In this document: positions 12,713 through 24,531 of the stretch, in pieces
Layout of the letters: each line of letters starts with the position of its first letter
Numbering within the stretch: position 1 is the first letter of the stretch
Assembly (NCBI GenBank): GCA_963932465.1
Contig: CAWVRF010001061.1
Span: 407,003 to 471,002, forward strand
Direction: 5' to 3'
DNA: 64,000 nucleotides
From: Maratus speciosus
Taxonomy: Eukaryota; Arthropoda; Arachnida; Araneae; Salticidae
Notes under the pieces: model-generated
Database searches by the model: none
What the model was told of the DNA's origin: nothing
The model's input: the letters and a program-made list of their open reading frames with translations, nothing else
Program-made: the position numbers and the translations under genes

Positions 12713-12736
12713 GCCAATCTTCCCCAGTCTCCCCTA
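12713..12736. repeat. Candidate right terminal inverted repeat
   Basis: GCCAATCTTCCCCAGTCTCC, then CCTA, is inverted relative to 1575-1600. It lies a short distance after the mariner relic, so it may be that element's right end. No nearer inverted partner was seen between 9600 and 12100. Confidence 0.45.
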
Positions 12737-13248
12737 TACATATGTAAGTTAACAAATATCAAAAATAAAATTCATTCAACATATCATCCCTACATTCCCA
12801 CTTGTTAATGCGCTTTTCTCTGAGAAGTCAAATCTGTTGTTGATGCAACATTTTTTTAGTAGTCTCATGATGATTTATGTTGTTTCATATAAATTTGTAT
12901 TGAATTCATTCATGTAATTATTATACTGATAATTTTTAATTTGTAACCTCGAACTAAAACATCTGGTATACAACAATTTTTCAAAGATTATTTTTTCCTA
13001 AAATTTATTATTGAAGGTCACCATCATTGTCGTTCATCACGACGAGCGACAAAAGCTGAAATACTTAGATCGCGACATTAAAAGATGTAAGATAACGTAT
13101 TATTGTAAAATTTCTCATTTATTTTATGTAATATCTTAGAACTAGTGCTCTTCAAGATGTTTTAAATATTTTGATCAGCTACGTTGGGAAAAATAAAAAT
13201 TATGATAAACTTTTTGGTCTCGCTTCTATGTCGACACCTCCTGTTTAA

Positions 13249-13760
13249 CCCTTAAATGCCTGGTGTTGCTTTTCGGCAACATACACAATTTAGGCTCTAA
13301 AATACTATTAGAATAATATTGAAGCTATAATGCCTAATATTGCCAATAAAATACATTTTGAAAATATTATTAAATCGATTTTCAGCATGCAGATGGCAAC
13401 ACTTGTGCTGTTTAAAATTAAAGATAGATTTATTTTTTCAATTGTTGCTACTTGTTCTTTTTGTTTTGTTTGGAAGCTTGCGAAATACCCTGTTTTGTCA
13501 TGCAGTGAGCAAGTAAAATTTATTTCTTATTACAGTTCCTAAAATTCTTGTGTGTTTAATATTATAGAATTTTATCAAGAGAAATTATTTTTTTCAATTA
13601 AACACCAGTATTGCCGATTAGTAACAAACTATTTTTTAGCCATAAACTATACTTAAAACGAAATATGATTTTTTAAAGTATTTTTCCCATGATTTATTTA
13701 AAAAAATGAAAGCCGAAAGACATTATTACAATGATTTTTGAAAAGTCAGGCATTTAATGG
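13249..13760. mobile_element. piggyBac-type MITE with TTAA target duplication
   Basis: TTAA at 13245-13248 and 13761-13764 enclose 512 bp with inverted ends CCCTTAAATGCCTG and CAGGCATTTAATGG (one mismatch, one offset). A hairpin GTTGC-TTTTC-GGCAAC sits close to the left end, as in the other piggyBac-type MITE at 5707, although the two are otherwise unrelated in sequence. No transposase is encoded. Confidence 0.82.
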
Positions 13761-14452
13761 TTAAACCTTCCTTTTTGTCTTAAATTTCTGAACTTATGCG
13801 CCAGTATGTACTGTATTTGGAAACTTGATGGGGCATACTGCTGAAAAGATTCATTTTCATTTTTTGAAATTAGCAACCAAAATTTATTGAAATTCAATTA
13901 TTTTAACAGCAGAAAAAATAAAAGATATGATAATTTTTTTAATAAATCGAAAAAAAAAAAAAAAAGACTTGGAGCAGTTCTGTCTGATTGGGGATTTTGT
14001 ACCCATTTTAGGCAATTTTGAAGCTTCAAGGGAAATTTTTGGGGACAAGTAATCTGTGGGGATATTTTTTTGTGGACTATCAAAATTTTTGTGTAAAAAC
14101 TTGGGGAATTGTTTTCTTTATTTCACGTAAAGTTTGCTCTTAATCATTTGGCGACACTAGATCTGTCCCTAACTCAATTTTGAATTCAGAAAATAAATTA
14201 AAATACAAAAATCAATTATTATTTTCATGGTCGAGCTCGTCGTTTATAACATTACAGTTTACACGTTTCTTTGCACCATATTTCCCCAATTGTGTACATC
14301 TTTAACGTTCTGACAACGGAAGTTTTATTTTTTTTTTCTTAGTAAGCGAAATTCTGAGTAATTAATGTTATAAAGCATAATTGCTTTTTTTCCTTAAACT
14401 AAATGTCATTGTAAATATAATACGTTTTTTGTACTTTAATCAAAATGAATAG

Positions 14453-15140
14453 TAACGGAAGTAGCTAAGATTTAAGATTTAGATATCTGGTAAACATAAA
14501 TAAACATCTAAAGATTGATACTGGACGACTTTCTGCTTTTCGTTTTCGATACTGAATTACTAAAGATACAGAAACTATGATCAGTAGGTTGAGCAGATGG
14601 AAGATTTTGCAATAACGAATTAATTATAAGAGATTAAATGTTTATTTTGTGTAAATGGGGAATTCTTTCAAAAAAAAAAAAAAAAGCTTGATTTTGAGAA
14701 AAATGTTGAGCATAAATGAATCAAATATTTTTTTTTTATAGTGGTAAATTGAAAATTGAAAATTTTCTTTTTTGAGTAGAAAAAAAGCTGGTGACTTATC
14801 AAAAAAAAAAAAAATCTTTGGGGGAAAATTTCAGAAATTTTGGGGAAATTGTCTTTCGATAATTTGGCAACACTGCTTGGCAAATGCTATTCGAGAAACA
14901 AAAATCAAGGTTATTAAAATTCTTTACAGCTCTCTTAAATTCTATTTGAAAGGAATTTCAATTACTATAGATGGGCTGTAAAAGGAAATATTTTGTTTGT
15001 TTCTGAAGCCTTAGCGCAGTCGGTGTTAGTAAGACAAAATAGCCATTTGATATCACTTGTCTATCTCTTTCTGTTTGGATCCTTTTTAAAAATTATACAC
15101 AACTTTTGTCCTTCTGCCATAGTTACACAATGATGTAAAA
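14453..15140 (+). repeat. Direct repeat, copy 1 (with 18183-18868)
   Basis: The segment starting TAACGGAAGTAGCTAAGATT and running to CATAGTTACACAATGATGTA is repeated in direct orientation at 18183-18868 with scattered substitutions and small indels in A-runs. It is non-coding. It is the left part of a larger duplicated unit. In this copy the unit is interrupted at 15141 by a 2.6-kb hairpin-tailed insertion. Confidence 0.85.
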
Positions 15141-17718
15141 CAAGTGGGTAAGTGTGATCATACATCGCACAAAGGGTTTCGTTTAATATTCCTTTCAAAA
15201 CACTTTCTTTCAAAACGTCCAGTACATTTATCGACATGGAATACCTTCTAAATTTTGGCAAACACATCCTAAACTACGTTAAGGTTTCACACATATTCGC
15301 CTTGTTATATTTCCTAATTTTGTTCGCCCCCTCCCCCCAAAATGCTACGATATATCACTTAACGGGTATCTGCCAAATTTAGAAAAGTGCCCCCCTTGCC
15401 CCCTTGGGGGGGGAGTGGGCAGATGGTCACTATGATTTTTGACGCGGCCTGATTTTAAAAATTTATGTTATGTTTTATAAGCCATGTTAAAGTTTCAAAC
15501 AGATCGTCCAGTTATATTTCTTAATTTTGTTCGCGCACCTCCCTCAACCGCCCCCCCCCTCCTCGAAATGCGACGCGTCCTTCTTCTTTATAATTTATTA
15601 TCGTGTGTTATAAAGTATCTTAAAGTTTAAAACAGATTGAATTGTTAGATTTCCTACTTTAAATGAAATCGCGGTCTGTTAATTCCACATTCCACCACCA
15701 GGGAGCGCACTGTATTCTTAACAAAAGCATATCTGAACGAAACTCCTTTACACAACCCATTAGTAGATATGTTACTCGAGGGGGTGGCGGTCTTCAGCAA
15801 GAATTTAAGATAATTGTTGAAATTACTATTCGGAAATAGTGGTAATTTAACTTTTGACATATTTATATTTAATAAGTATAAGTAGCATGTATCTGAGGAC
15901 TCCATCAAAAAACGCACCTGAAACGGTATGAAACAAAAAAGAAATATTTTGCCCCTCCCCCTCTCCCCACCTTCCCGTAATTTCACGCGCCATTTTTTAT
16001 AAACTTTTTCTAATGTGTTATAAACTATCGTAAAATTTCAAACAGATCGCCTTGTTATATTTCCTAATTTTAACAAAAATGTTAGTTCCACATTCCACCA
16101 CCAGGGAGCGCACTCTATTCTTAACAAAACTGTATCGGAAGGAAACTCCGTTAAACAACCTAAGTAGATATGTTACTCGAGGTGGTGGCGGTCTTAATAA
16201 GAAATTAAGATATTTGCTGAAATTACTATTAGGAAATAGTGGTAACTAAACTTTAGGCAATTTTATATTAAATAAGTAGCATATATCTCAGGACTCCCTC
16301 AAAAAGTCACCTAAAGCGGTCAGAAACGCTAATTTTTTAAATAGAAATCTAGCACCCCCTCCCCGGAATTTCGCGTGTCATTCTTTCTTACACTTTATCT
16401 TATGTGTTATAAAATATCTTAAAGTTTCAAACAGATCGACTTGTTAGACTTCCTAATTTTAACAAAATCGCGTTATGTTACTTCCCCATTCCACCACCAG
16501 GGAATGCACTCTTAACAAAAGCATATCTGAACGAAACTCCTTTACGCAATCTTTCCGTAGATAGATGGGTCGGGATGGTGGCGGTCTTAAACAAGAATTT
16601 AAAATATTTGCTGCGATAACAAACGCTAAGATTTTAAAAATAATTCAAGCTCCCCCCCCCCCTCCTCGAAATATCACACTCCATTTTTTTTACACTTTTT
16701 TCTATGTGTTATAAACTATCTTAAAGTTTCAAACAGACTGAGTAGCGGTCTTAACCAATAATTCAAAATATTTCCTGAAATTACTATTAGAAAATAGTGG
16801 TATGAAGTAAACTTTCTGATGATGAATGAGTTATACGTATCTCATATCGCTGTTCAAAAAGCCCAGGCAAATTATTAGATTTCCTAATTTAAGTTAATTC
16901 GTGGTTAAATAAGCGCGTCTCTTCATTTTAATCGATGCATTTGATAGGAATAAACCGATTAATTAAATAATAATTAATATTTCAGCTTGTAATTAAGATA
17001 GGACTTAGATATGGGTATCAATGAAATCAGCGAGAAATTTGACATCGGGATGCCAAGAAATTTAATCAAAAAAATTAATATTTAAAAAGTTAAAATTTCG
17101 TATTAAAATATGCTATTATGGAAAACCGCAGCGTCGTCATGTTTACCTGCTTTCCCGCCGAATTGAAATCTTTTTATTTCCTTGTCTTTCCAATTAAAGA
17201 AATTAAACTTTTATCGATCGATTTTTAGTGGATATTTTAACTTATACACATCGCAGAAATGTGAACTTTATACCAAATGAAAGTAGATTTTTTTCTGCGT
17301 CTGTCTATTCCATTTACAAATTTCTCGACCAGTATTTTCTGATATACGATTTCGCTTTAAAATCTCCACTTCATTTTTCGGCTTAATTTCCTCCGTGGTA
17401 ACCGTGAATTCGGCTGATTTTACTGGCAACCCTTAGGAGAAACACGGATGATTTCGAGAAAGTCCGTTTGAATTTGCGTTAAAAAGGTGGATTGGTTAAC
17501 TTTAGAAGTTAATTAGCCCGTAATTCGGTTAATTACCAACTTTTTCACAATTTTATGATTTGTTGTTTGATGTGAGGTGTTCAGCTATAAGTACCCAAAA
17601 TTTCAAGTCTCTAACATGTATAGTTTCTGAGAACGGGCTCTGTGACGGACAGACGGACAGACAGACAGACAGACAGAGGAGCGAGACGAATAGGGTTTCG
17701 TGAGATGAACGAAACCCT
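15141..17718 (+). mobile_element. Hairpin-tailed tandem-repeat element 1 (HINE-like)
   Basis: The limits come from comparing with the duplicate at 18860-18885, where GATGTAAAAAAAAGTAAG is uninterrupted. The element begins CAAGTGGGTAAGTGTGATCA. The word AGGGTTTCGT occurs at 15173-15182 and is repeated as the left arm of a perfect 11-bp terminal stem (17691-17701 / 17709-17719, loop GAGATGA), followed by an A-run. Between them lie irregular tandem repeats (15280-16860), unique AT-rich sequence and a (CGGACAGA/CAGA)n tract at 17645-17680. The layout recalls Helentron-associated elements of the DINE-1 type. There is no protein. The superfamily call is inference. Confidence 0.68.
15280..16860 (+). 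repeat. Irregular tandem repeat inside element 1
   Basis: The anchor AAAGTTTCAAACAGATCG recurs near 15489, 15622, 16032, 16421 and 16722. That gives spacings of about 133, 410, 389 and 301 bp, so units have been partly deleted. Full units contain a CCACCACCAGGGA word, AACGAAACTCCTTTA, then GTTACTCGAGG(T/G)GGTGGCGGTCTT. Runs of C (for example 15550, 16655) mark unit boundaries. Short open frames across it are by-products of the repeat. Confidence 0.75.
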
Positions 17719-17724
17719 AAAAAA

Positions 17725-18182
17725 GTAAGAATTGTGGACTTTTGTATTTTTCTTGCCAGTCCTTGGGTATAAATAACAGATTTGCTATTTAAAATATTTT
17801 TTGAGGACATAAAAATCACAAAACGACATCATGGGAGAATATTCAGGACTAATAGTTATTTCTGTGCCAGAAGAGATTTTTAAATGAGAATGTCTTCAAA
17901 CAATTTTAAAATGTTATTAATAATTTTATGCTGTGTACTTTCGGTATCGCGTTTCTGAAAAAAAGAACCGAAACTCTAATACTTTTATGAGGTATTATTT
18001 CAACATCTATGTGTCTGACTACGTGCAAAGAAACTTTTTTTTTTTTTTTTTAAAGCTGTTTAATGATAGTTTATACTTATTTTTAGGAAGATTGCGATTC
18101 GAAATCACGAAGAAAAGCAAAAAATAGTCAATACATTGATTACTTTTTGGCAAATTGGAGAATTTGTGGTTCATCAAAACGA
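17725..18182 (+). repeat. Direct repeat, copy 1 (with 18873-19118 plus 20498-20710)
   Basis: This segment (starting AAGTAAGAATTGTGGACTTT) is duplicated downstream. Its second copy is split by the insertion at 19119-20491: the first half matches 18873-19118 and the second half (from ACTCTAATACTTTTATGAGG) matches 20498-20710. Together with 14453-15140/18183-18868 it forms one tandem segmental duplication of about 1.15 kb. Confidence 0.85.
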
Positions 18183-18868
18183 ATAGTAACGGAAGTAGCT
18201 AAGATTTAAGATTTAGATATCTGGTAAACATAAATAAACATCTGAAGACTGGTAGTGGTCGACTTTCTGCTTTTCATTTTCGATGCTGAATTACTAAAGA
18301 TTCAGAAACTATGATCAGTAGGTTGAGCAGATGGAAGATTTTACAATAACGAATCAATTATAAGAGTTTAAATGTTTATTTTTTGTAAATGGGGATTTCT
18401 TTAAAAAAAAAAAGCTTGATTTGGAGAAAAATGTTGAGCATAAATTAGTTAAATATTTTTATAGTAGTAAATTGAAAATTGAAAATTTTCTTTTTTGAGT
18501 AGAAAAAAAGCTGGGGATTTAAAAAAAAAAAAATCTTTTGGGGAAAATTTCAGAAATTTTGGGGAAATTGACTTTCGACAATCTGGCAACACTGCTTGGC
18601 AAATGCTATTTGAGAAACAAAAATCAAGCTTACTAAAATGCTTTACAGCTCTCTTAAATTCTGTTTGAAAGGAATTTCAATTACTATTGATGGGCTGTAA
18701 AACGAAATATTTTGTTTGCTTCTGAAGCCTTAGCACAGTCGATGTTCGTAACACAAAATAGCCATTTGATATCACTTGTCTATCTCTTTCTGTCTGGATC
18801 CCTTTTTCAAAATTATACTGGAAAACACAACTTTTGTCCTTCGGCCATAGTTATAAAATGATGTAAAA
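18183..18868 (+). repeat. Direct repeat, copy 2 (with 14453-15140)
   Basis: This is the second copy of the 14453-15140 segment. At its right end the sequence runs straight from ATGATGTAAAAAAAA into GTAAGAGTTGTGG. This is the uninterrupted form of the junction that in copy 1 holds the 15141-17718 element. Confidence 0.85.
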
Positions 18869-19118
18869 AAAAGTAAGAGTTGTGGACTTTTGTATTTTTC
18901 TTGCCAGTGCTTGGGTATAAATAACAGATTCAGATTTGCTATTTAAAATATTTTTTGAGGACATAAAAATCACAAAACTCCAGCATTGGAGAATATTCAG
19001 GATTAATAGTTATTTCTGTGCCAGAAGAAATTTTTAAATGAGAATGTCTTGAAATAATTTTAAAATGTTATTAATAATTTTATACTGTGTACTTTCGGTA
19101 TCGCTTTTATGAAAAAAA

Positions 19119-20491
19119 CTAGTTGGATGTGCCAATCCCAAAACTTTCTTCTGTCTTATACATCTTAGTATTTCAAAACCTAGTTACACATGTTAATACT
19201 TCAATATTATTAGTTCAATACTATACCAACTTTGATTTTCATCTTAAATTTCTGCTCAAGTCAATTAAACGGACTAAAAACGAGTTAATCTATATCATGA
19301 TATTTGTTAAAATTATAAATTTTTCCTTATTCTGTCGTTATCAGCTGTTTGCGAATAGCCGGCATACCAGGAAGCGAGTTCCGCCGCTACATGACCCGCC
19401 GATGCACAATAGAACTACGAAAAATCAAGAAAAGTATACAAAAATCGCTAGCACGGAGCCCCTTTACCGCGCAATACTTCCAAATTCAAGGAGAACCTGT
19501 TGGCCAAAGCCAAAAACAAGCACAAACATTTTGGTTCAATTGTATGCATAATTTTATACGCTGTTCGATCGTACAATAATGAAAATGGCACAGAGATCGG
19601 AATTATAGCGCCCCCTTCTTTCGGAATTTTTTCAAGTTCAGGGAGGACCTTCGTGACATGACCAAAAATAAACACATAAAATTTGGTTCAATTCTATGCA
19701 TAACTTCTTACACTTTTCGATTGTGCAATATTCAAAATCGCACAAAAATCGCTATTACAGCGCCCCCTACCGGCAAATTTTTTCCAAATTCAGGGAGGAC
19801 CTGCTTGCCATAGCCAAAAACTTAAAATAAAAATTTGGTTTAATTCTATGCATAACTTCATACACTTTTGGACGGTACAATATTCAAAATCGCACAAAAA
19901 TCGCTATAACAGCGCCCCCTACCTTCGAATTTTTTCCAAATTCAGGGAGGACCTGCTTGCCATAGTCAAAAACTTAAAATAAAAATTTGGTTCAATTCTA
20001 TGCATAACTTCATACACTTTTCGATGGTACAATATTCAAAATCGCACAAAAACACATTTACAGCGCCCCGTACCGGCGAATTTTTTCCAAATTCAGGGAG
20101 GACCTGCTTGTCATATCCAAAAACTTAAAATATAAATTTGGTTCAATTCTATGCATAACTCCATACACTTTTGGATGGTACAATATTCAAAATCGCACAA
20201 AAGTTGTTATATCAGCGCCCCCTACCGGCGAATTTTTTCCAAATTCCGGGAGAACCTGCTTGCCATAGCCAAAAACTTATAATAAAATTTTGGTTTAATT
20301 CTATACATAACTTCATACACTTTTGGATGGTACAATGGCGACAGACAGACGGACACACAGACAGACAGATATTTTCTATAAACATGTTTTTTGGAATCTC
20401 TGACCCCTAAAACATGCAAATCCGTCGGAAACCGGAAGTCGAAAAAAATTTCGATTACAATACTTTCTTCTATTGAAGATAGAAGAAAGTA
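19119..20491 (+). mobile_element. Hairpin-tailed tandem-repeat element 2 (HINE-like)
   Basis: The limits come from the duplicate at 17950-17965, where GAAAAAAAGAACCGAAACTC is uninterrupted. The element starts CTAGTTGGATGTGCCAATCC and carries ACTTTCTTCT at 19143-19152. The same word forms the perfect 13-bp terminal stem (20461-20473 / 20479-20491, loop TGAAG), followed by A-residues. Inside are six tandem units of 152 bp and a CAGACAGACGGACACACAGA tract at 20341. Sequence is unrelated to element 1, but the layout is the same. Open frames across it are not conserved from unit to unit and I do not regard them as genes. Confidence 0.7.
19385..20335 (+). repeat. 152-bp tandem repeat, about six units, inside element 2
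   Basis: The anchor CGCCCC (with CTACCGG after it in most units) falls at about 19457, 19609, 19761, 19913, 20064 and 20216, a regular 151-152-bp period. Each unit carries TTTTTTCCAAATTCAGGGAG, CTTGCCATAGCCAAAAAC and TTCAATTCTATGCATAACTT. The last three or four units are the most alike. Confidence 0.88.
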
Positions 20492-21698
20492 AAAAAGAGC
20501 CCGAACCCTAATACTTTTATGAGGTATTACTTCAACATCTTTAATGTATCTGACTACGTGTGAAGTAACTTTAAAGAAAAAAAAAGTTGTTTAATGATAG
20601 TTTATGCTCATTTTTAGGAAGATTGATATTCGAAATTACGAAAAAAAGCAAAAAATAGTCAATACATTGATTACTTTTTGGCAAATTGAAGAATTTGTGG
20701 TAACATTTAGTGAAATTTATCCCAATGCGGAAAACGCTCTGCAGGAAATTCTACCGTATATATACGCATTTTCTGTCGACACGTAATTTGTATGACAATC
20801 GTGAAGGCAAAAAACTAAAGTCTAAGAGATATTATAAATTTTTCATAGGTTATGGCATATCGCATCTGTTTACATGCGAATTTTTAAAAAATTCATAGTT
20901 GTCATTCCACGAAAATAGCTATAAAACAAAAAGGTATTTATTCTGAAATTAAATATTTAATTCATTTATTTCAGAAGAGTGTCAATAACCTGCTGTTGGA
21001 ATTTCATAGTGATATTTCAATAGCTTTTTGAGAAATCATGTTTTGTGTATGGAATTTTCACTGGAAATTATGTTTTACTAAAATTATTTACAGTTATATG
21101 TATCTGAAATTTACTGCATTTATAAATCATTGTCTTTTCTTTAGTTCTCACCCTTCTTTTATTCCTAAAAGGCAGTTTTTGTATATGAAGTGAAAAACAA
21201 CAACAATTAAAAAAAAGTTTCGCACTGAAACGTTTGGCATTTACTGTTTCATTCACGGCTGCCTAGTAGTTTTTATAGCATTATAACATAGGTTTAATTT
21301 AAAGCACAGTAATAATAAACACAGATTTGAAAATATAAATAATTGGACTTTCATAAAATGTAATAAACAGAAAATGGAAATTTAAGTAAAAAATCTCATT
21401 TTAAACGTAGTCGGATAATTTAAGAAAGGATGATTCATATCTGGATAATCAAAAATCACCTCAGGCAAACTAAATATTATAGGCGATAAATATACCTTTA
21501 ATGTCTGCAATTCAATTGGTGAAATACTAGAGGACTCTTTCTAATATTGTCCTTGTAAAGGAGTGTTTACATCATGAATTTTAGCAAGTGATTGCTGAAA
21601 CTGTATTCTCTGTTTATTTCATAATTCATAATAATAGAAAAAATTAATTATTTGTCTGCGTTAATAAGGTGTTAGAAATTTAGTGCTCCATTGACCCA

Positions 21699-22982
21699 AG
21701 TAGGGGAGAGGGGGGCACCTTTGAACATTTTTCTTTAAATCCACATATTTCTTGCTTGAATTATATTTATTGAATTTTAAATATTTCGTGAGAGAAAGAA
21801 TGTAATTCTGCATCATATGAAATGAAAATCTACAGTTTTGCAGATAAATTAAATATGTGGTGAAGCTTTAAAAAGCTGAAAGTTTTCTGCTCAAACCTGC
21901 CCCATGTAGGGGTACCTTTGAACAAGCTAGGGGCACCTTTGAACAAATAATCAAAATATGAAAATATTGATAGTTTTTATTAAAAACTGCATATCTTTCC
22001 AAAATATAAAGTAATAAGAATAAAATTACACAATTACATTTAACTGAAATTACTATTTTTTTTTTTATTATTTAACCCAATTTGTATCCATCAAAGTACA
22101 TTGTTGAGGCAGAACGGAGGATCTCTCCAATTATGTTTAATTGTGGCAACTATTTTATATAATATCCTTAAAATCCACGATATCTGATGCATCTGGAAAA
22201 TATATCATATTTTCTTTTTTACGAAGAAACCTGACATTAAGCCATTTAATCTGGCCAACGTAATGAAGAGTTCTTTTTACATGAAATTGAACTAAAATGA
22301 AATAATTTACATTCAAACTGTTATAAAAAATGGATAAAAACCTGTTTTAAAAAATCCAGAAATAATGTTTACCATTGTAAATGAAACAGTATAGTGTTTG
22401 TTAGACAAATCTGCTAAATCAGGAATTATTGTTATGTATCCTGAATTTGCATGTAGTTGAAGCCCTTCATCAGTATAACTTTCATAGTAAGTATAATAAC
22501 ACTTAATTAATCTCTTAATTTTCATATTTAAACAAATTTTCAACAATAATAATATTAAGGTACATCCATAACTCTTTACTTCATAGTTTTAATTGTTCAA
22601 TGGTGCCCCATCACATGGAATTTATCATTACAACTATTTACCCAATTAGGTTTGAGAATTTTAATAAAACAAGCCTTATAAGTTAAAGCTAACATCTTTA
22701 TTTAGGTACTAAATAGTAAATTATAATTTTAGGGATACAAGAATATAAACAAAAAGCTTACAACTTTATTTTGTTAAGTTTACATTCATGAAAGCAAAAT
22801 ATGCATATCCAGCTTAGGCAGTAGTGTGCATGCAAAATAGTAAAGTTTTGTATTCTTGTTGCTTTGAAGCAGTAGTACTGTGCTGCCATATATATTTCAA
22901 ATGTATAATTTATCTAAAGGAAAATATTTAAAGTGTTCAAAGGTGCCCCCAGTTCAAAGGTACCCCCCCCCTCTCCCCTACT
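21699..22982. mobile_element. Non-autonomous TIR element, 1.28 kb
   Basis: The left end AGTAGGGGAGAGGGGGGCAC, continuing CTTTGAAC, is inverted at the right end (GTTCAAAGGTACC, C-run, CTCTCCCCTACT). The word CACCTTTGAAC and its inverse also recur just inside both ends (21905-21945 and 22935-22965), giving repeated subterminal motifs. No target duplication is obvious and no transposase is seen. The superfamily is unclear. Confidence 0.75.
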
Positions 22983-23334
22983 AGTAAAATGTATAACAAT
23001 AAACTAAAAAAATATTAAAGCATAAACTCGCTACGGTTATCCATTGCAGACAAATGATAATCAATCAGGACCGTCTATTTAAAGTGAAATCCGACACGTT
23101 TTGAACATCTAGGCTTGAATCGAGTTTTTGAAATCGATACCTTTAACTAGTATCTAACCATTAGAGAGCTAACTGATTACCTTTGTGCTTCAAAACAGCA
23201 TATTGAGAGTAAATAGAATATTGGTTTTGATTGGCTGAGTCTGTTAAATAGCTTAATTTTGAGACTTAAAAGTTATTTTCATGGTTGAATCATGAAAAAT
23301 TTTTAAACTTTTATGGCCTGACGATACTTTTAAG

Positions 23335-24531
23335 TACAGTCATTCAGGGTAACTTTGAACCATTGGGTGTAACTTTGCACCACCGCCTAAATTTCAATAT
23401 TTTTGACTCCAAAAGACTAAATAAACTCCTGATCAGTGCTCTGTTGGCAAGGTTCTAAACTGGGATTTCTACTCTTTATTTTAGATACTAAATTAGCAAC
23501 ATTATGCGCAATTAATTGCATCAGCTAACTATTTTTGTGAAGTATTGTTTTCAAGTTAATTTTATATGCTGTTTTGAAGTTGTTGTAATCCAATTAAATT
23601 TTCACAGTAAGTAACAATATATTCATTTATCAGACATATTATTATCTAAATGTTTTAAATGTGTCAATATTTTGTGATTATTTATTTATTAATAGTTAAT
23701 AAAATGTAAAATAAGAAGGCACTAACATTTTACCACATTTTTAGGGTAACTTTGAGTCAGCTCAAAGTTATACTGATGTTTATAATTTACTGGTTATAGG
23801 TGCTACTGTCAAAAATTTCCCATATTTGCACGTATATTTTATATAAATGCCGAAAGTGTGCATTAGATATAACATGTAAATATTTTCACAAATATGTGTA
23901 AAATACACAAAACTCATTTAGAGGCGTGATTCGGGGCGGAGCTACTCAAATTTGACATTTCATATGTTCGATGTTTTTTATTCTTATTTGAATAATACTA
24001 GTACTAGTATGTATTACTGTAACTATGGATATAGTATTGAGTTAAAACATTGAAAATTGTTTTGCACTGCATTTTTATGTTTTATATGAACAATAAACAG
24101 TTTTTTTTGTTTCTAAATATTCATGGTTCTCTTCTTCCACTTTTCGTATGCATAATATTTGTTGAAATATCGTAAATTATACGAATCTTGTGATGTTGGG
24201 AAATGTAAATTCGGAGTCTTTACATATCTGAAAACATTTTTTGAGGTTCAAAGTTGTCCTAACTATAATACTTTTTTTATAATGAATTATTTTAAATAAT
24301 ATTTATCATATGGTGCAAAGTTACCCTAAATGGCTGGGTAACTTTGAACCAGGTTAAAAATTCATTTTTTATTGTTTTTATCATTATTATTCTTTAATTT
24401 TTTATAATCATACAATAATTTAGGATCATTTCTTCTCTTTTATGCTCCTAGTTGCAACAATATTCTTAAAATAAGAGTGTGGCATGTGAAAATAGAGAAA
24501 ACGCGAATCAAAGTTACCCTGAATGACTGTA
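23335..24531. mobile_element. TA-flanked TIR element (Tc1/mariner-like MITE), 1.2 kb
   Basis: TACAGTCATTCAGGGTAACT at 23335 is inverted at 24510-24531 (AAGTTACCCTGAATGACTGT, A). The TA at each end is consistent with a TA target duplication. GGGTAACTTTGA words recur inside (about 23370, 23743, 24337 and inverse forms at 23765, 24315). A perfect 16-bp palindrome ATACTAGTACTAGTAT lies near the middle (23995-24010). No open frame of note. Confidence 0.8.

Noticed and set aside
15654..16249. Frames of 110 (minus) and 65 (plus) codons
   Set aside because: They lie in an irregular tandem repeat and occur on opposite strands of homologous units.
17553..17819. Minus-strand frame of 88 codons with repeated Ser-Val-Cys-Leu
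   Set aside because: The repeats come from the CAGA/CGGA tract next to the terminal hairpin.
19123..19551. Open frame of 142 codons
   Set aside because: It crosses the 5' part of a hairpin-tailed repeat element and its tandem units; the frame is not conserved in the following units.
19457..20335. Regular 152-bp repeats considered as a CRISPR array
   Set aside because: There are no unique spacers; whole units are repeated, and the genome is animal.
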